Shown piece by piece: positions 8,400 through 15,300 of a stretch of DNA of 26,158 nt. The translations under genes were made by a program, and so were the position numbers. The notes under the pieces are model-generated. The model was not told the DNA's origin and did not search any database. It worked only from the letters and a program-made list of their open reading frames with translations. The stretch is from a virus. The stretch is from IMG/VR virus record IMGVR_UViG_3300025889_000834, positions 1 through 26,158 of that record; one strand, written 5' to 3'. Each line of letters starts with the position of its first letter. Position 1 is the first letter of the stretch.

Positions 8400-8405
8400 T
8401 AGGCT
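8400..8405 (+). promoter_or_regulatory. TAGGCT element, candidate -10 box after the head terminator
   Basis: TAGGCT lies six bases before the ATG at 8412 and just after the terminator T-run, in the context TAGGCTGTATCCATGG. It fits a TAnnnT -10 box and would restart transcription for the connector genes. No -35 box is visible; that position falls inside the terminator stem. At this spacing the transcript would begin at or next to the ATG. Confidence 0.35.
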
Positions 8406-8411
8406 GTATCC

Positions 8412-8696
8412 ATGGCATTCACAGAAGACTTAGACGTTTTCTTCTCCACTGCGGGCTTTGGCCTGTCGGTGACTTCTGGAAACACCACGGCAGTAGGCAT
8501 CCTCGATATGCCGAGCGAAATCATCGCTGACGGCGTAGTCCTAACCACTGACTACAAACTGCTGGTCAAAACGTCTGATTTTCCGAGCCTGGCACGCGGC
8601 TCAGCCATTACCGTCGACGGCACGAATTACACCGTGCGTGAACCAATGCTGATCGACGACGGCAAGATCACGCAAGTCTTCCTGATGAAAAACTGA
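8412..8696 (+). CDS. Head-tail connector, lambda gpFII-like
   Basis: 94 residues, close to lambda FII (117 residues) in size and position. FII proteins cap the head after packaging and bind the tail. The pattern GILDMPSEI near residues 29-37, the strand YKLLVKTSDFPSLARGSAIT and the ending VDGTNYTVREPMLIDDGKIT are characteristic of this family as I know it. The next gene overlaps it by one base (TGATG). Confidence 0.75.
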   Translation: MAFTEDLDVFFSTAGFGLSVTSGNTTAVGILDMPSEIIADGVVLTTDYKLLVKTSDFPSLARGSAITVDGTNYTVREPMLIDDGKITQVFLMKN

Positions 8697-9022
8697 TGCC
8701 TGAGATCTACGGAGCCTGGGCCGACCGCCGGTCCAACATTGTTGAACTAGGGACGCTAACCGCTGTCGGAGAGACCGCCGCAGTAGAAGTCAGCGGTGAT
8801 AGCTTCACGTTTGTGCATGACGTGACGGGAAACAATGTCACCACAATCGACGAGGGCAGTCTCGATGGCACACATTGGTTCTCTTTAGATGAGGCAAAAA
8901 CCCATGGCTCCACTGGTGTAAGTGCGGTCTTCTATCCAAATCGCGTGGTGCGTTACGTACGTTCACGGGTTAGTGCGATTGATCCCGGTGAATCCGTAAT
9001 CATCACAATGGCCTGCGACTAA
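8696..9022 (+). CDS. Small structural protein of unknown function (beta-rich)
   Basis: 108 residues, translationally coupled to the connector gene. It contains EGSLDGTHWFSLDEAK and VVRYVRSRVSAIDPG, a pattern seen in small phage virion proteins with a discoidin- or Ig-like fold. Lambda has gpZ at this place, but I see no gpZ similarity. A connector or minor virion role is inferred from context only. The RYVR strand echoes the protein at 7961. Confidence 0.65.
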   Translation: MPEIYGAWADRRSNIVELGTLTAVGETAAVEVSGDSFTFVHDVTGNNVTTIDEGSLDGTHWFSLDEAKTHGSTGVSAVFYPNRVVRYVRSRVSAIDPGESVIITMACD

Positions 9023-9035
9023 AGCGCATAACTGC

Positions 9036-9062
9036 ATCCATGCTCATAATGCACGCATGGAT
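9036..9062 (+). repeat. Inverted repeat covering the start of the 50-residue gene
   Basis: ATCCATGC (9036-9043) and GCATGGAT (9055-9062) are perfect eight-base inverted repeats with an 11-base loop. The start codon ATG at 9057-9059 lies inside the 3' arm. It could be an RNA hairpin hiding the start, or a dyad operator. The loop contains TCATAAT (9044-9050), which resembles a -10 box. Confidence 0.55.
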
Positions 9063-9209
9063 AAGCGCACTAAGGAGAACTGGGTAAAGGTATTAGAGGC
9101 GCTGGAACGCGCCGGTAAGACTGATTGCCATATCTACAGACGGGCACAAGCCATAGTTAATAACAGGCCCGATCCAGGACCCTTCGGCTCCTTGTACTCC
9201 AAGCCATGA
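9057..9209 (+). CDS. Small 50-residue protein of unknown function
   Basis: The frame runs from ATG 9057 to TGA 9207-9209 (MDKRTKENWVKVLEALERAG ... NNRPDPGPF) and overlaps the next gene by four bases (ATGA), which supports a real coupled gene. It is charged, helical in the first half and Pro-rich at the end, with no signal or membrane segment. I have the impression of similar small hypothetical proteins in cyanobacteria and their phages, but cannot confirm it here. There is no ribosome site before the ATG, which sits in a hairpin arm. Confidence 0.6.
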   Translation: MDKRTKENWVKVLEALERAGKTDCHIYRRAQAIVNNRPDPGPFGSLYSKP

Positions 9210-9631
9210 CAACTAAGCGTGAACGTGTCCTCAGTGCCATTCGCACTGCACTGACAGATACGACCGGCGTTGGCACGCGGATCTATCGCTCGCGGGTCGA
9301 GCCCATGGCCCGCGCCGAGTCACCAGCGATCATCATCGAGCCGCTCACCGACACCGCAGTCCAGAACACCAGCCTTCCCCGCCTGGACTGGACCCTTCGC
9401 GTCCGAATTAGCGTCATTGTTCGCAGCACAACTCCCGATACAACTGCCGACGCAATTATCGAGAGCATGCACAGCAAACTTATGGCGGACCTAACGCTTG
9501 GCGGATACGCAATCGACATCCAGCCTGCACAAACGACCTTCAACTTCTTCGAGGCAGATCAACCTGCCGGCGTCGTGTTCTGTGAATACGAAGTGCTGTA
9601 CAGAACACAGGTTGCTGATCTGACCAGCTGA
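9206..9631 (+). CDS. Tail terminator / minor tail protein, gpU-like
   Basis: 141 residues in the position of lambda gpU, just before the tail tube gene. gpU-type proteins form a ring that stops tail tube growth and joins the tail to the head. The layout fits: an N-terminal helix (RERVLSAIRTALTDTTGVGT), a strand with SPAIIIEPLTD, a central strand LDWTLRVRISVIVRS, a helix ADAIIESMHSKLMADL, and a final strand CEYEVLYRT. Sequence similarity in this family is low, so the call leans on fold pattern and synteny. Confidence 0.75.
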   Translation: MTTKRERVLSAIRTALTDTTGVGTRIYRSRVEPMARAESPAIIIEPLTDTAVQNTSLPRLDWTLRVRISVIVRSTTPDTTADAIIESMHSKLMADLTLGGYAIDIQPAQTTFNFFEADQPAGVVFCEYEVLYRTQVADLTS

Positions 9632-9642
9632 GCAAAAAGGGG

Positions 9643-9655
9643 TAGCCTTAGGCCT
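9643..9655 (+). promoter_or_regulatory. TAGCCT-TAGGCCT tandem TAnnnT-like element
   Basis: TAGCCT (9643-9648) is followed directly by TAGGCCT (9649-9655), in the short gap before the small ORF at 9676. It resembles the TARGCT elements before 170, 8412 and 10803. No -35 box is evident. It is a weak candidate promoter for the tail tube gene group. Confidence 0.2.
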
Positions 9656-9675
9656 ATCAACCCAGTCGACTTACC

Positions 9676-9915
9676 ATGACTGATGAACACCGTGGTGAAG
9701 GCGGGAGTTACCTGCTGGACCCGGAAACGGGCGAGCGCACGTTACTTAAGCGCACGCTTCCCCCAACACCATCTGAGGTAACCACCAATGGCCCTGCTAC
9801 TGCGGAAACGCCTGATTCTGATCGAGACGGAGTCGACGTACGGGACGGATCCGACTCCAACCGGCGCCGACGCCGTTCTGGTGCGGGATCTGAACATCAC
9901 CCCTCAGCAGAGTGA
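9676..9915 (+). CDS. Small ORF overlapping the tail tube gene start
   Basis: 79-residue frame. The first 37 codons lie before the tail tube start and give RGEGGSYLLDPETGERTLLK, a pattern I associate with small phage proteins carrying a GGSYxxDPxTG motif found among tail genes. The last ~42 codons lie in another frame inside the tail tube gene and are low-complexity (Asp/Ser, then RRRRR). That may mean the real protein is short with a non-conserved tail. Function unknown. A 128-base overlap is long for this phage. Confidence 0.5.
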   Translation: MTDEHRGEGGSYLLDPETGERTLLKRTLPPTPSEVTTNGPATAETPDSDRDGVDVRDGSDSNRRRRRSGAGSEHHPSAE

Positions 9916-10723
9916 TGTAGTCAACCGGGACGTGGTGCGTCCCTACCTGGGTGCCAGCCAGCAGCTGCTCGCCAACACCCGCGTTGAATGCACCTTCAGC
10001 GTCGAGCTGACCGGTTCCGGCACCGCTGGTACGGCCCCCGCTTACGGCAAAGCTCTCCAAGCTTGCGGCCTGAGCGAAACCATCGTTGCTTCCACCAGCG
10101 TCACCTACGCCCCTGTGAGCGCGAGCTTCGGCTCCGTGACCATCTACTACAACATCGATGGTCTGCGCCACAAGGTCACCGGTGCCCGCGGAACCTTCAC
10201 TATCAACGCTGCCGTTGGCGAAATCCCCACGATCGATTTCACCTTCACCGGCGTGTACAACGCCCCCGATGACAGCGCCCTGCCCTCTGCGACCTACGCA
10301 AACCAGGCAAACCCGCTGATCTTCAAGAACGGCAACACCAGCAGCTTCCAGCTCCTGTCCTATGCCGGCGCTCTGCAGTCCTTCAGCTTCGACCTGGGCA
10401 ACTCCCTGGTCTACCGCGAGCTGGTGGGCGGCACCAAGCAAGTGCTGCTGACCGATCGTTCCGCCACTGGCTCGACCACCATCGAAGCCATCAGCATCGC
10501 CACGAAGGATTACTTCGCAGCGGCTCTGACTGACACCACCCTGGGGAACCTCGACTTCACCCACGGCACGGTTGCCGGCAACATCGTCGACTTCGCCTCC
10601 ACCAAGGTTGACATCGGCGACGTGAGCTACGGCGATCAGGATGGCATCGCAATGCTGACCATCCCCTATACCTGCGTGCCCAGCACCAGCGGCAACGACG
10701 AATTCTCCCTGGCTTACACCTAA
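9788..10723 (+). CDS. Major tail tube protein, gpV-like
   Basis: 311 residues with a GAGG ribosome site nine bases before the ATG. It begins MALLLRKRLILIETESTYGT, a start pattern common to phage tail tube proteins, and is Thr/Ser/Ala/Gly-rich and beta-rich throughout. YYNIDGLRHKVTGARGTFTI and GEIPTIDFTFTGVY are the central strands of the tube fold. Position between tail terminator and tail chaperones matches lambda V. It is followed by a strong terminator. Together with the tape measure it defines a long non-contractile tail; no sheath gene is present. Confidence 0.9.
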   Translation: MALLLRKRLILIETESTYGTDPTPTGADAVLVRDLNITPQQSDVVNRDVVRPYLGASQQLLANTRVECTFSVELTGSGTAGTAPAYGKALQACGLSETIVASTSVTYAPVSASFGSVTIYYNIDGLRHKVTGARGTFTINAAVGEIPTIDFTFTGVYNAPDDSALPSATYANQANPLIFKNGNTSSFQLLSYAGALQSFSFDLGNSLVYRELVGGTKQVLLTDRSATGSTTIEAISIATKDYFAAALTDTTLGNLDFTHGTVAGNIVDFASTKVDIGDVSYGDQDGIAMLTIPYTCVPSTSGNDEFSLAYT

Positions 10724-10742
10724 GCCGCGGTCAGGATTCACG

Positions 10743-10768
10743 GGGGTTGCCTAGGCAGCCCCTTTTTT
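10743..10768 (+). terminator. Intrinsic terminator after the tail tube gene
   Basis: GGGGTTGCC (10743-10751) pairs with GGCAGCCCC (10754-10762), with one G-U pair and a minimal loop, followed by six T (10763-10768). It should lower transcription from the highly expressed tube gene into the downstream genes. Its core GCCTAGGC is repeated at 10772-10779. Confidence 0.92.
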
Positions 10769-10779
10769 ATTGCCTAGGC
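10747..10779 (+). repeat. Duplicated palindromic TTGCCTAGGC
   Basis: TTGCCTAGGC occurs at 10747-10756, inside the terminator stem, and at 10770-10779 directly after the T-run. The GCCTAGGC core is self-complementary, so the two copies can pair with each other instead of forming the terminator. The second copy also contains the TAGGCT element at 10775-10780. Confidence 0.75.
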
Positions 10780-10780
10780 T
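10775..10780 (+). promoter_or_regulatory. TAGGCT element, candidate -10 box before the peptidase gene
   Basis: TAGGCT directly after the tail tube terminator, 22 bases before the ATG at 10803. It is the same hexamer as at 8400, which also follows a terminator. If a -10 box, transcription would start near 10787. No -35 box is recognisable. Confidence 0.35.
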
Positions 10781-10802
10781 CGACTAAGCACACCGCGGGT
10801 TC

Positions 10803-11573
10803 ATGGACCTCACCGCATCTCACGACACTCTGCTCAAGAAGGAGCCGGTTCCCGGAGCAGAACTTGAGCCCGGTAAGAAGTCTGCGGTAAGTAAGGGTAA
10901 GCAGTACCAGGGAGTCAAGGTACTGAGCGAGCAAGACGTCCACACCCAAGTCGAACTGCCCTATGGCCAGGGAACTTGGTGGCTCTTTAACGGTCACTGG
11001 AACGGCCTTGAGGGTGAAGAGGAGAAGCCTGCCCCCGCCGGTGACGGCAGCATTCGCCTCACCGTCCCCTACTTCAACCAGGTCGACAATTACACCCAGG
11101 CACACCGGACCTGCAATAGCAGCTCCTGCGCAATGTGCCTCGCCTTTTTCCGCTCTAACGCAATCAAAGGCGATGACGACTACCTACGCCGCCTAATTGG
11201 TGGGGGGTATGGCGATACAACGGACCATGGAGCGCAAACCCGCCTGCTTAAGGATTACGGCCTCAACTCCACCTGGCATACAAACCTCGGCTTCGCTGAT
11301 CTTGAAACCGAACTGCGCCTGGGACGTCCAGTAGTCATTGGCATCCTGCACCGCGGCTCACTATCAGCGCCTACAGGCGGGCACATGTGTGTGGTCATCG
11401 GCATGACCTCTAAGGGTGATTTCATCGTCAATGACCCTTACGGCAGCTGCAACGACGCCTACTCCGGTCCCGTTGCCAACGGCCGCGGCACTGTCTATAG
11501 CCGCTCCATGCTGAAAGCACGCTGGTTGCCCGATGGTCCGAACTCCGGCTGGGGCCGTAAGTTCCAGCCGTAA
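10803..11573 (+). CDS. C39-type cysteine peptidase, probable peptidoglycan lysin
   Basis: 256 residues. About 1-68 form an SH3-like or cyanophage-type N-terminal domain (VELPYGQGTWWLFNGHW), and 85-256 a Peptidase_C39_2-like papain-fold domain. The likely catalytic set is Gln93 (VPYFNQVD), Cys104 (RTCNSSSCAMCLAFF), His194 (GGHMCVVIGM) and Asp211 (VNDPYG). There is no signal peptide or membrane segment. Such domains occur in phage lysins. It lies between tail tube and tail chaperone genes, after a terminator, so it could be a virion-associated enzyme for wall entry or the endolysin in an unusual place. No holin is visible nearby. Peptidoglycan as substrate is inference. Confidence 0.8.
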   Translation: MDLTASHDTLLKKEPVPGAELEPGKKSAVSKGKQYQGVKVLSEQDVHTQVELPYGQGTWWLFNGHWNGLEGEEEKPAPAGDGSIRLTVPYFNQVDNYTQAHRTCNSSSCAMCLAFFRSNAIKGDDDYLRRLIGGGYGDTTDHGAQTRLLKDYGLNSTWHTNLGFADLETELRLGRPVVIGILHRGSLSAPTGGHMCVVIGMTSKGDFIVNDPYGSCNDAYSGPVANGRGTVYSRSMLKARWLPDGPNSGWGRKFQP

Positions 11574-11604
11574 ATCGCATTTACGCAACGCGATAACTTA
11601 GATG

Positions 11605-11610
11605 TAAGCT
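11605..11610 (+). promoter_or_regulatory. TAAGCT element before the tail chaperone gene
   Basis: TAAGCT lies 24 bases before the ATG at 11635, in a 61-base gap that also holds a weak ATCGC/GCGAT inverted repeat (11574-11578 and 11590-11594). It matches the TARGCT pattern before other gene groups. No -35 box is clear, and TAAGCT also occurs by chance inside genes, so this is a low-confidence promoter. Confidence 0.2.
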
Positions 11611-11634
11611 GAAGCAGAACTACTACTGCAACTT

Positions 11635-11961
11635 ATGGCGTTCATTCGCAAAAAGGTCAAAACCTTCAAGTGGCCCGTGAACGTGGAGGAACCCTCTGAC
11701 GGCGGGACATTTGAAACCACGACCTTCGACGCAGTGTTCAAGCGCCTGGGACGTGCAGAGTTCCTCAAGCTCAGTGAGAAAAGTGAATTCGACCTCCTCA
11801 AAGCTGTATTGGCCGGATGGGATGGCATCGAAGATGAGGCTGGTAAGGCTGTACCTTTCTCTCTGGAGGCTGTGCGCGAACTTAGCGACGATCCTTACTG
11901 GATCCGCGGAGTCCTCAAGGCCTACACCGACACCTTTGAAGGGGCGCGGGCGGGAAACTAA
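11635..11961 (+). CDS. Tail assembly chaperone, gpG-like
   Basis: 108 residues. It occupies the G position between tail tube and tape measure genes. G-type chaperones bind the tape measure protein and bring it together with tube subunits; they are not in the finished virion. The N-terminus is a beta stretch (KKVKTFKWPVNVEEPSDGGT), followed by helices (FLKLSEKSEFDLLKAVLAGW). The reading frame ends TTTGAAGGG...GGAAACTAA with a slippery heptamer just before the stop, the hallmark of this gene pair. Confidence 0.85.
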   Translation: MAFIRKKVKTFKWPVNVEEPSDGGTFETTTFDAVFKRLGRAEFLKLSEKSEFDLLKAVLAGWDGIEDEAGKAVPFSLEAVRELSDDPYWIRGVLKAYTDTFEGARAGN

Positions 11962-12314
11962 AGGAGGCTGCGATCTTCTGGGCGGGCGGCAGTAAGCGCG
12001 TCGAGGATAAGTCGCAGGACGATGCCAAAGCCCTCGGCATTGTCCTGCCCACCCCCGAGCCCACAGAAGAAAGCAGCGGCAAAGACTTCGAGGTCTGGGA
12101 TGAGAACTGGGACATCGTGATGATGTTCCTGCGCATGCAGACCCAGTGGACCGTCAGCATGGCCGGTTACGTCGGTCTGAAGTACGAGGTGCTGCTTAGT
12201 AACGGCGGCTTATTTGACCTCTACAATGTGGGCAATCGCCGCGACATGCTTGAAGGTCTCCAGATCATGGAGGCCGCAGCACTAAGCGAACTAAGCAAGC
12301 GCTCCGATGGCTAA
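11635..12314 (+). CDS. G-T tail chaperone made by -1 ribosomal frameshift
   Basis: A second product of the G gene. A -1 shift at GGGAAAC (11952-11958) moves ribosomes from the frame of 11635 into the frame that continues LKEAAIFWAGG and ends at TAA 12312-12314, giving 108 + 118 = 226 residues. The T part has no good start of its own: its frame opens only after a TGA at 11937-11939 and is continuous to 12314; the first ATG at 12117 would lose its first 53 codons. In lambda, gpG binds the tape measure and gpT recruits tube subunits. The tape measure start overlaps the T end by eight bases. Confidence 0.9.
11952..11958 (+). promoter_or_regulatory. GGGAAAC slippery site for -1 frameshifting
   Basis: The heptamer fits X_XXY_YYZ with X = G, Y = A, Z = C, read in the zero frame as G GGA AAC, and the zero-frame stop TAA follows at once (11959-11961). 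After slipping, tRNAs re-pair on GGG AAA and the next codon is CTA in the T frame. AAGGAGG follows in the mRNA, but I see no strong downstream stem. Confidence 0.9.
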
Positions 12315-15300
12315 GACGGTAAGCGACATTATTCTCCGGCTAGGCGTCCAGGGTATTGAGGGCGTCGACCGGCTGAAGAGCGCTTTCCGCGGTCTTGATC
12401 AGTCCTTAGGTCCCAGTCAGCAGAGCCTTCTCGAGCTCCGCAAAAGTATTACAGAGTTTGCAAAAGCGGGTGATCGCTCCACGCAATCCATCCGTGGTCA
12501 GCTCGAAGCATTCAAGGGACTGCGCGATCAGGCAACAATCGGCAGTCGCGCATATATCCAACTAACCAATGACATAAGCAGGCTGACTAAAGAGCTAAAG
12601 GCTCTTGATGTCGGGCTTAAGCAAACCGAGCAGCAGGCTACTCGCACCATCGGTCAGGTTTTATCTCAAATACCTGCACGTAAATCGGATGCGTTTACGC
12701 GCCAGATTGCACAACTCAACCAGGAACTTAGTAAGTACAGCGTTACAAGTGCTCGATACGCTGAAATTCTGCAGCAGATCCAGGAGCGCAGCGCTGCTTT
12801 CGGTCGTGCTCAGCAACGTCAAGCTGTAATTTCAGCTGCCCGCGGCGTGAATCTCGAGGCCGGTGGTCCGGCTCTGGCTGCACTTCGCGTCGATCAGCGG
12901 CTACCCAACACCACCGCCGCTCTACGTCTTCAAATTTCAGAGCTGGCCCAGGACCTCGAGAACCTGGACCGCACCAGCACTGACTACTTCATCACGCAAA
13001 ACCGCCTTGCGGATTTGCAGCGTGAACTCGCCGGCTCTAATGATCTGGTTGCGGCGTCCTACGACCGCCTTTCAGCAGCTCAAGACGCATCGACTCGACG
13101 CGCCAAAAAGCTTGCCGACATCCAGGAGTACTACAGAACCCAAGGTCCGCTAGCTCCAGGAGCCGCTGGATTTAGAGACCCAGCCACCGGCGCGATCATT
13201 GCCCGTGGTACTCGCGAAGGCATTGTTCCCCTGCGCCAGGGACCAGTACGCCCGGACAATATCTTCCCGGTCACGAGTGCTGCCGAATCAATGCGCTTAT
13301 CGGCGCAACGAGCTGGTGCGCGTCCGGCTTTAGGCGCCCGCGGCTACGCCCAAGTTGCAGGTGCCGCAATCTCCGGCGGAATCTTCGGTGGCCCCGAAGG
13401 TCTCTTAGGCGGTGTGGCCGGTGGTGCGCTTGGCGGTGTTGGCGGTGCCTTTGCCGGTGCAGCCATTGGCGCGCAAATAAGCGGGCTGCGCCAACAACTT
13501 GCCGCTACGGCGGATTACGCCGCTCAAATCGGCAAGCTGCAGATCGCACTGCGCGGCGTTGCTGGTAGTCAAAGCGAATACACCCGCGCCCTCCAGGCCG
13601 CGGCTTCAATCACAGAGCGGTTGAATATCCCTCAGGAAGTTGCAATTAGCGGCATCACCCGCCTAAGTGCTGCGGTTAAGGGTGCTGGCGGCTCAGTCAC
13701 TGATGCCGAAATGGTATTCAATAACGTCACCGCCGCCATCAAGGCAACTGGCGGCAGTGCGGAAGACGTCCAAGGCGCAATTACCGCCATGGTTCAGGTC
13801 TTCTCTAAAGGCAAGGTCAGCGCAGAAGAACTAAGCGGTCAGTTAGGTGAGCGTTTGCCCGGTGCGGTGACGATGTTCGCCGAAGCCAACAAGATGTCTC
13901 TGCCTGAGCTGCAGGATGCGCTCAAGAAGGGTGAAGTCGGCTTGAACGAGCTGATGAACTTCGTTGAAGCGCTCGGTGTGCGCTTTACCGGGACGGCTCA
14001 GCAAATCGCCAGCAGCAGTGCTGACGCTGGTGCGCGTCTGACGGTTGCCTTCAACCAGATGAAACTGGAAGTCGGCAAGGCGCTCCAGCCCATTGGCGCT
14101 GAGTTCCAGAACGCTTTCGCTGAGTTCCTTACCGACATCACCCCTTCACTCATTGAGGCAGCTAAGGCAGTTGCCAGCGGCCTGAAGCTAATTCTGGACA
14201 ACGCTAAGAACATTGCCGCTATCGCCAAGTTCGCCGCAACTTTTGCACTAGTCAATCTGGCAATGAAGGCGTTCATTGCAATGAACGGGCCTATCAGCAC
14301 CGTATTCCTAGCGCTCCAGGCTGGCTTCGCCCGCACCTCCCAGCAAGCGATCGTCGCCGAGATGCGTATAAAAGCCGCAGGTGCATCACTGCGTGCGTTC
14401 GCCTTAGCCGCCGCAGCTCCAATTGTTATTACTGTTGCCGTATTAGGCATACAGAATTTGATTCAAGCCAGGCAAGAACTGGATCGAATCCGTGGCCGTA
14501 AATCCCAGGGTGGAGCAGCGGGCATATTTGGCGGATCAGCTACTAGGGAACAGCAGGAAACAGCACGTAAAACGCTTGCTCAGATTCAGCAGGAGGGCAA
14601 ACGCCTAGATTCTTTACCTGAAGTAGCCAAGGGATTGCTCGGGCCGCTTGCCCCGTTAGTTGGAGGCATGGAAACCGGAGAGCGGGGCCTTCGTAAAGAG
14701 CTTCTAAGAGAAAGAGCAGCTTTTGCTAGAGGCGTTATTGCTTTACCTACAAGACCCGCAGCGGGGGCACCAGAAATACCCGGCCTTACCGATTTCAAAC
14801 CCCCTAAAGGTGAGGATGGTGGCGGAGCTGAAGGTAAGAAAAAGAAGGCAGCCAAAGAAGCGCTCGACTACACAAAACAGGAAGCATATCTACGTATTGC
14901 ACTCCTAACAGCGCAGGAAAGTGGAATAAAGCTCGACGAGATTAAGGCCCAGTATGCTCTCGATGTTTATGAGGCTAATAAGCTCAATGAAACTCCTGAG
15001 AAGCAGCGCGTAGCTTTAGCTGAGGCGTATAACCGTGCCACGTCGAGCACCACCGACTTATTTAGCGACATGGTGGACCGTCATCGTGAGATGGCACGAC
15101 TTGACCAAGATCTAAATAAAGAACTTGAGGATCGCGCATACAAGGTTGGTCTGCTTAACGAGAAGGAGTACAACAGCATCCTGCTACTTAGAGAGCGCAA
15201 GCGCCTAGAAAAAGAGTTTGAGGGATTACCTGGAGCGGAAGCTCGAATCCAAGCAGGCGTCGACCTCTACCGCCAGGAGATCGATCCAACCCAGTTTGAG

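Noticed and set aside
8395-8401. TTGACT near 8396 as a -35 box
   Set aside because: A spacing of 16-18 bases places the -10 inside the coding sequence after ATG 8412 with no TATAAT-like hexamer.
9797-10741. A 314-codon open frame on the - strand opposite the tail tube gene
   Set aside because: Mirror frame produced by G+C-rich codon bias of the tube gene; Gly/Ala/Val-rich low-information protein, crosses the terminator, no ribosome site or family pattern.
12117-12314. Separate T gene starting at ATG 12117
   Set aside because: The frame is open and protein-like back to 11940, across the slippery site, so the frameshift product explains it better than an internal start.
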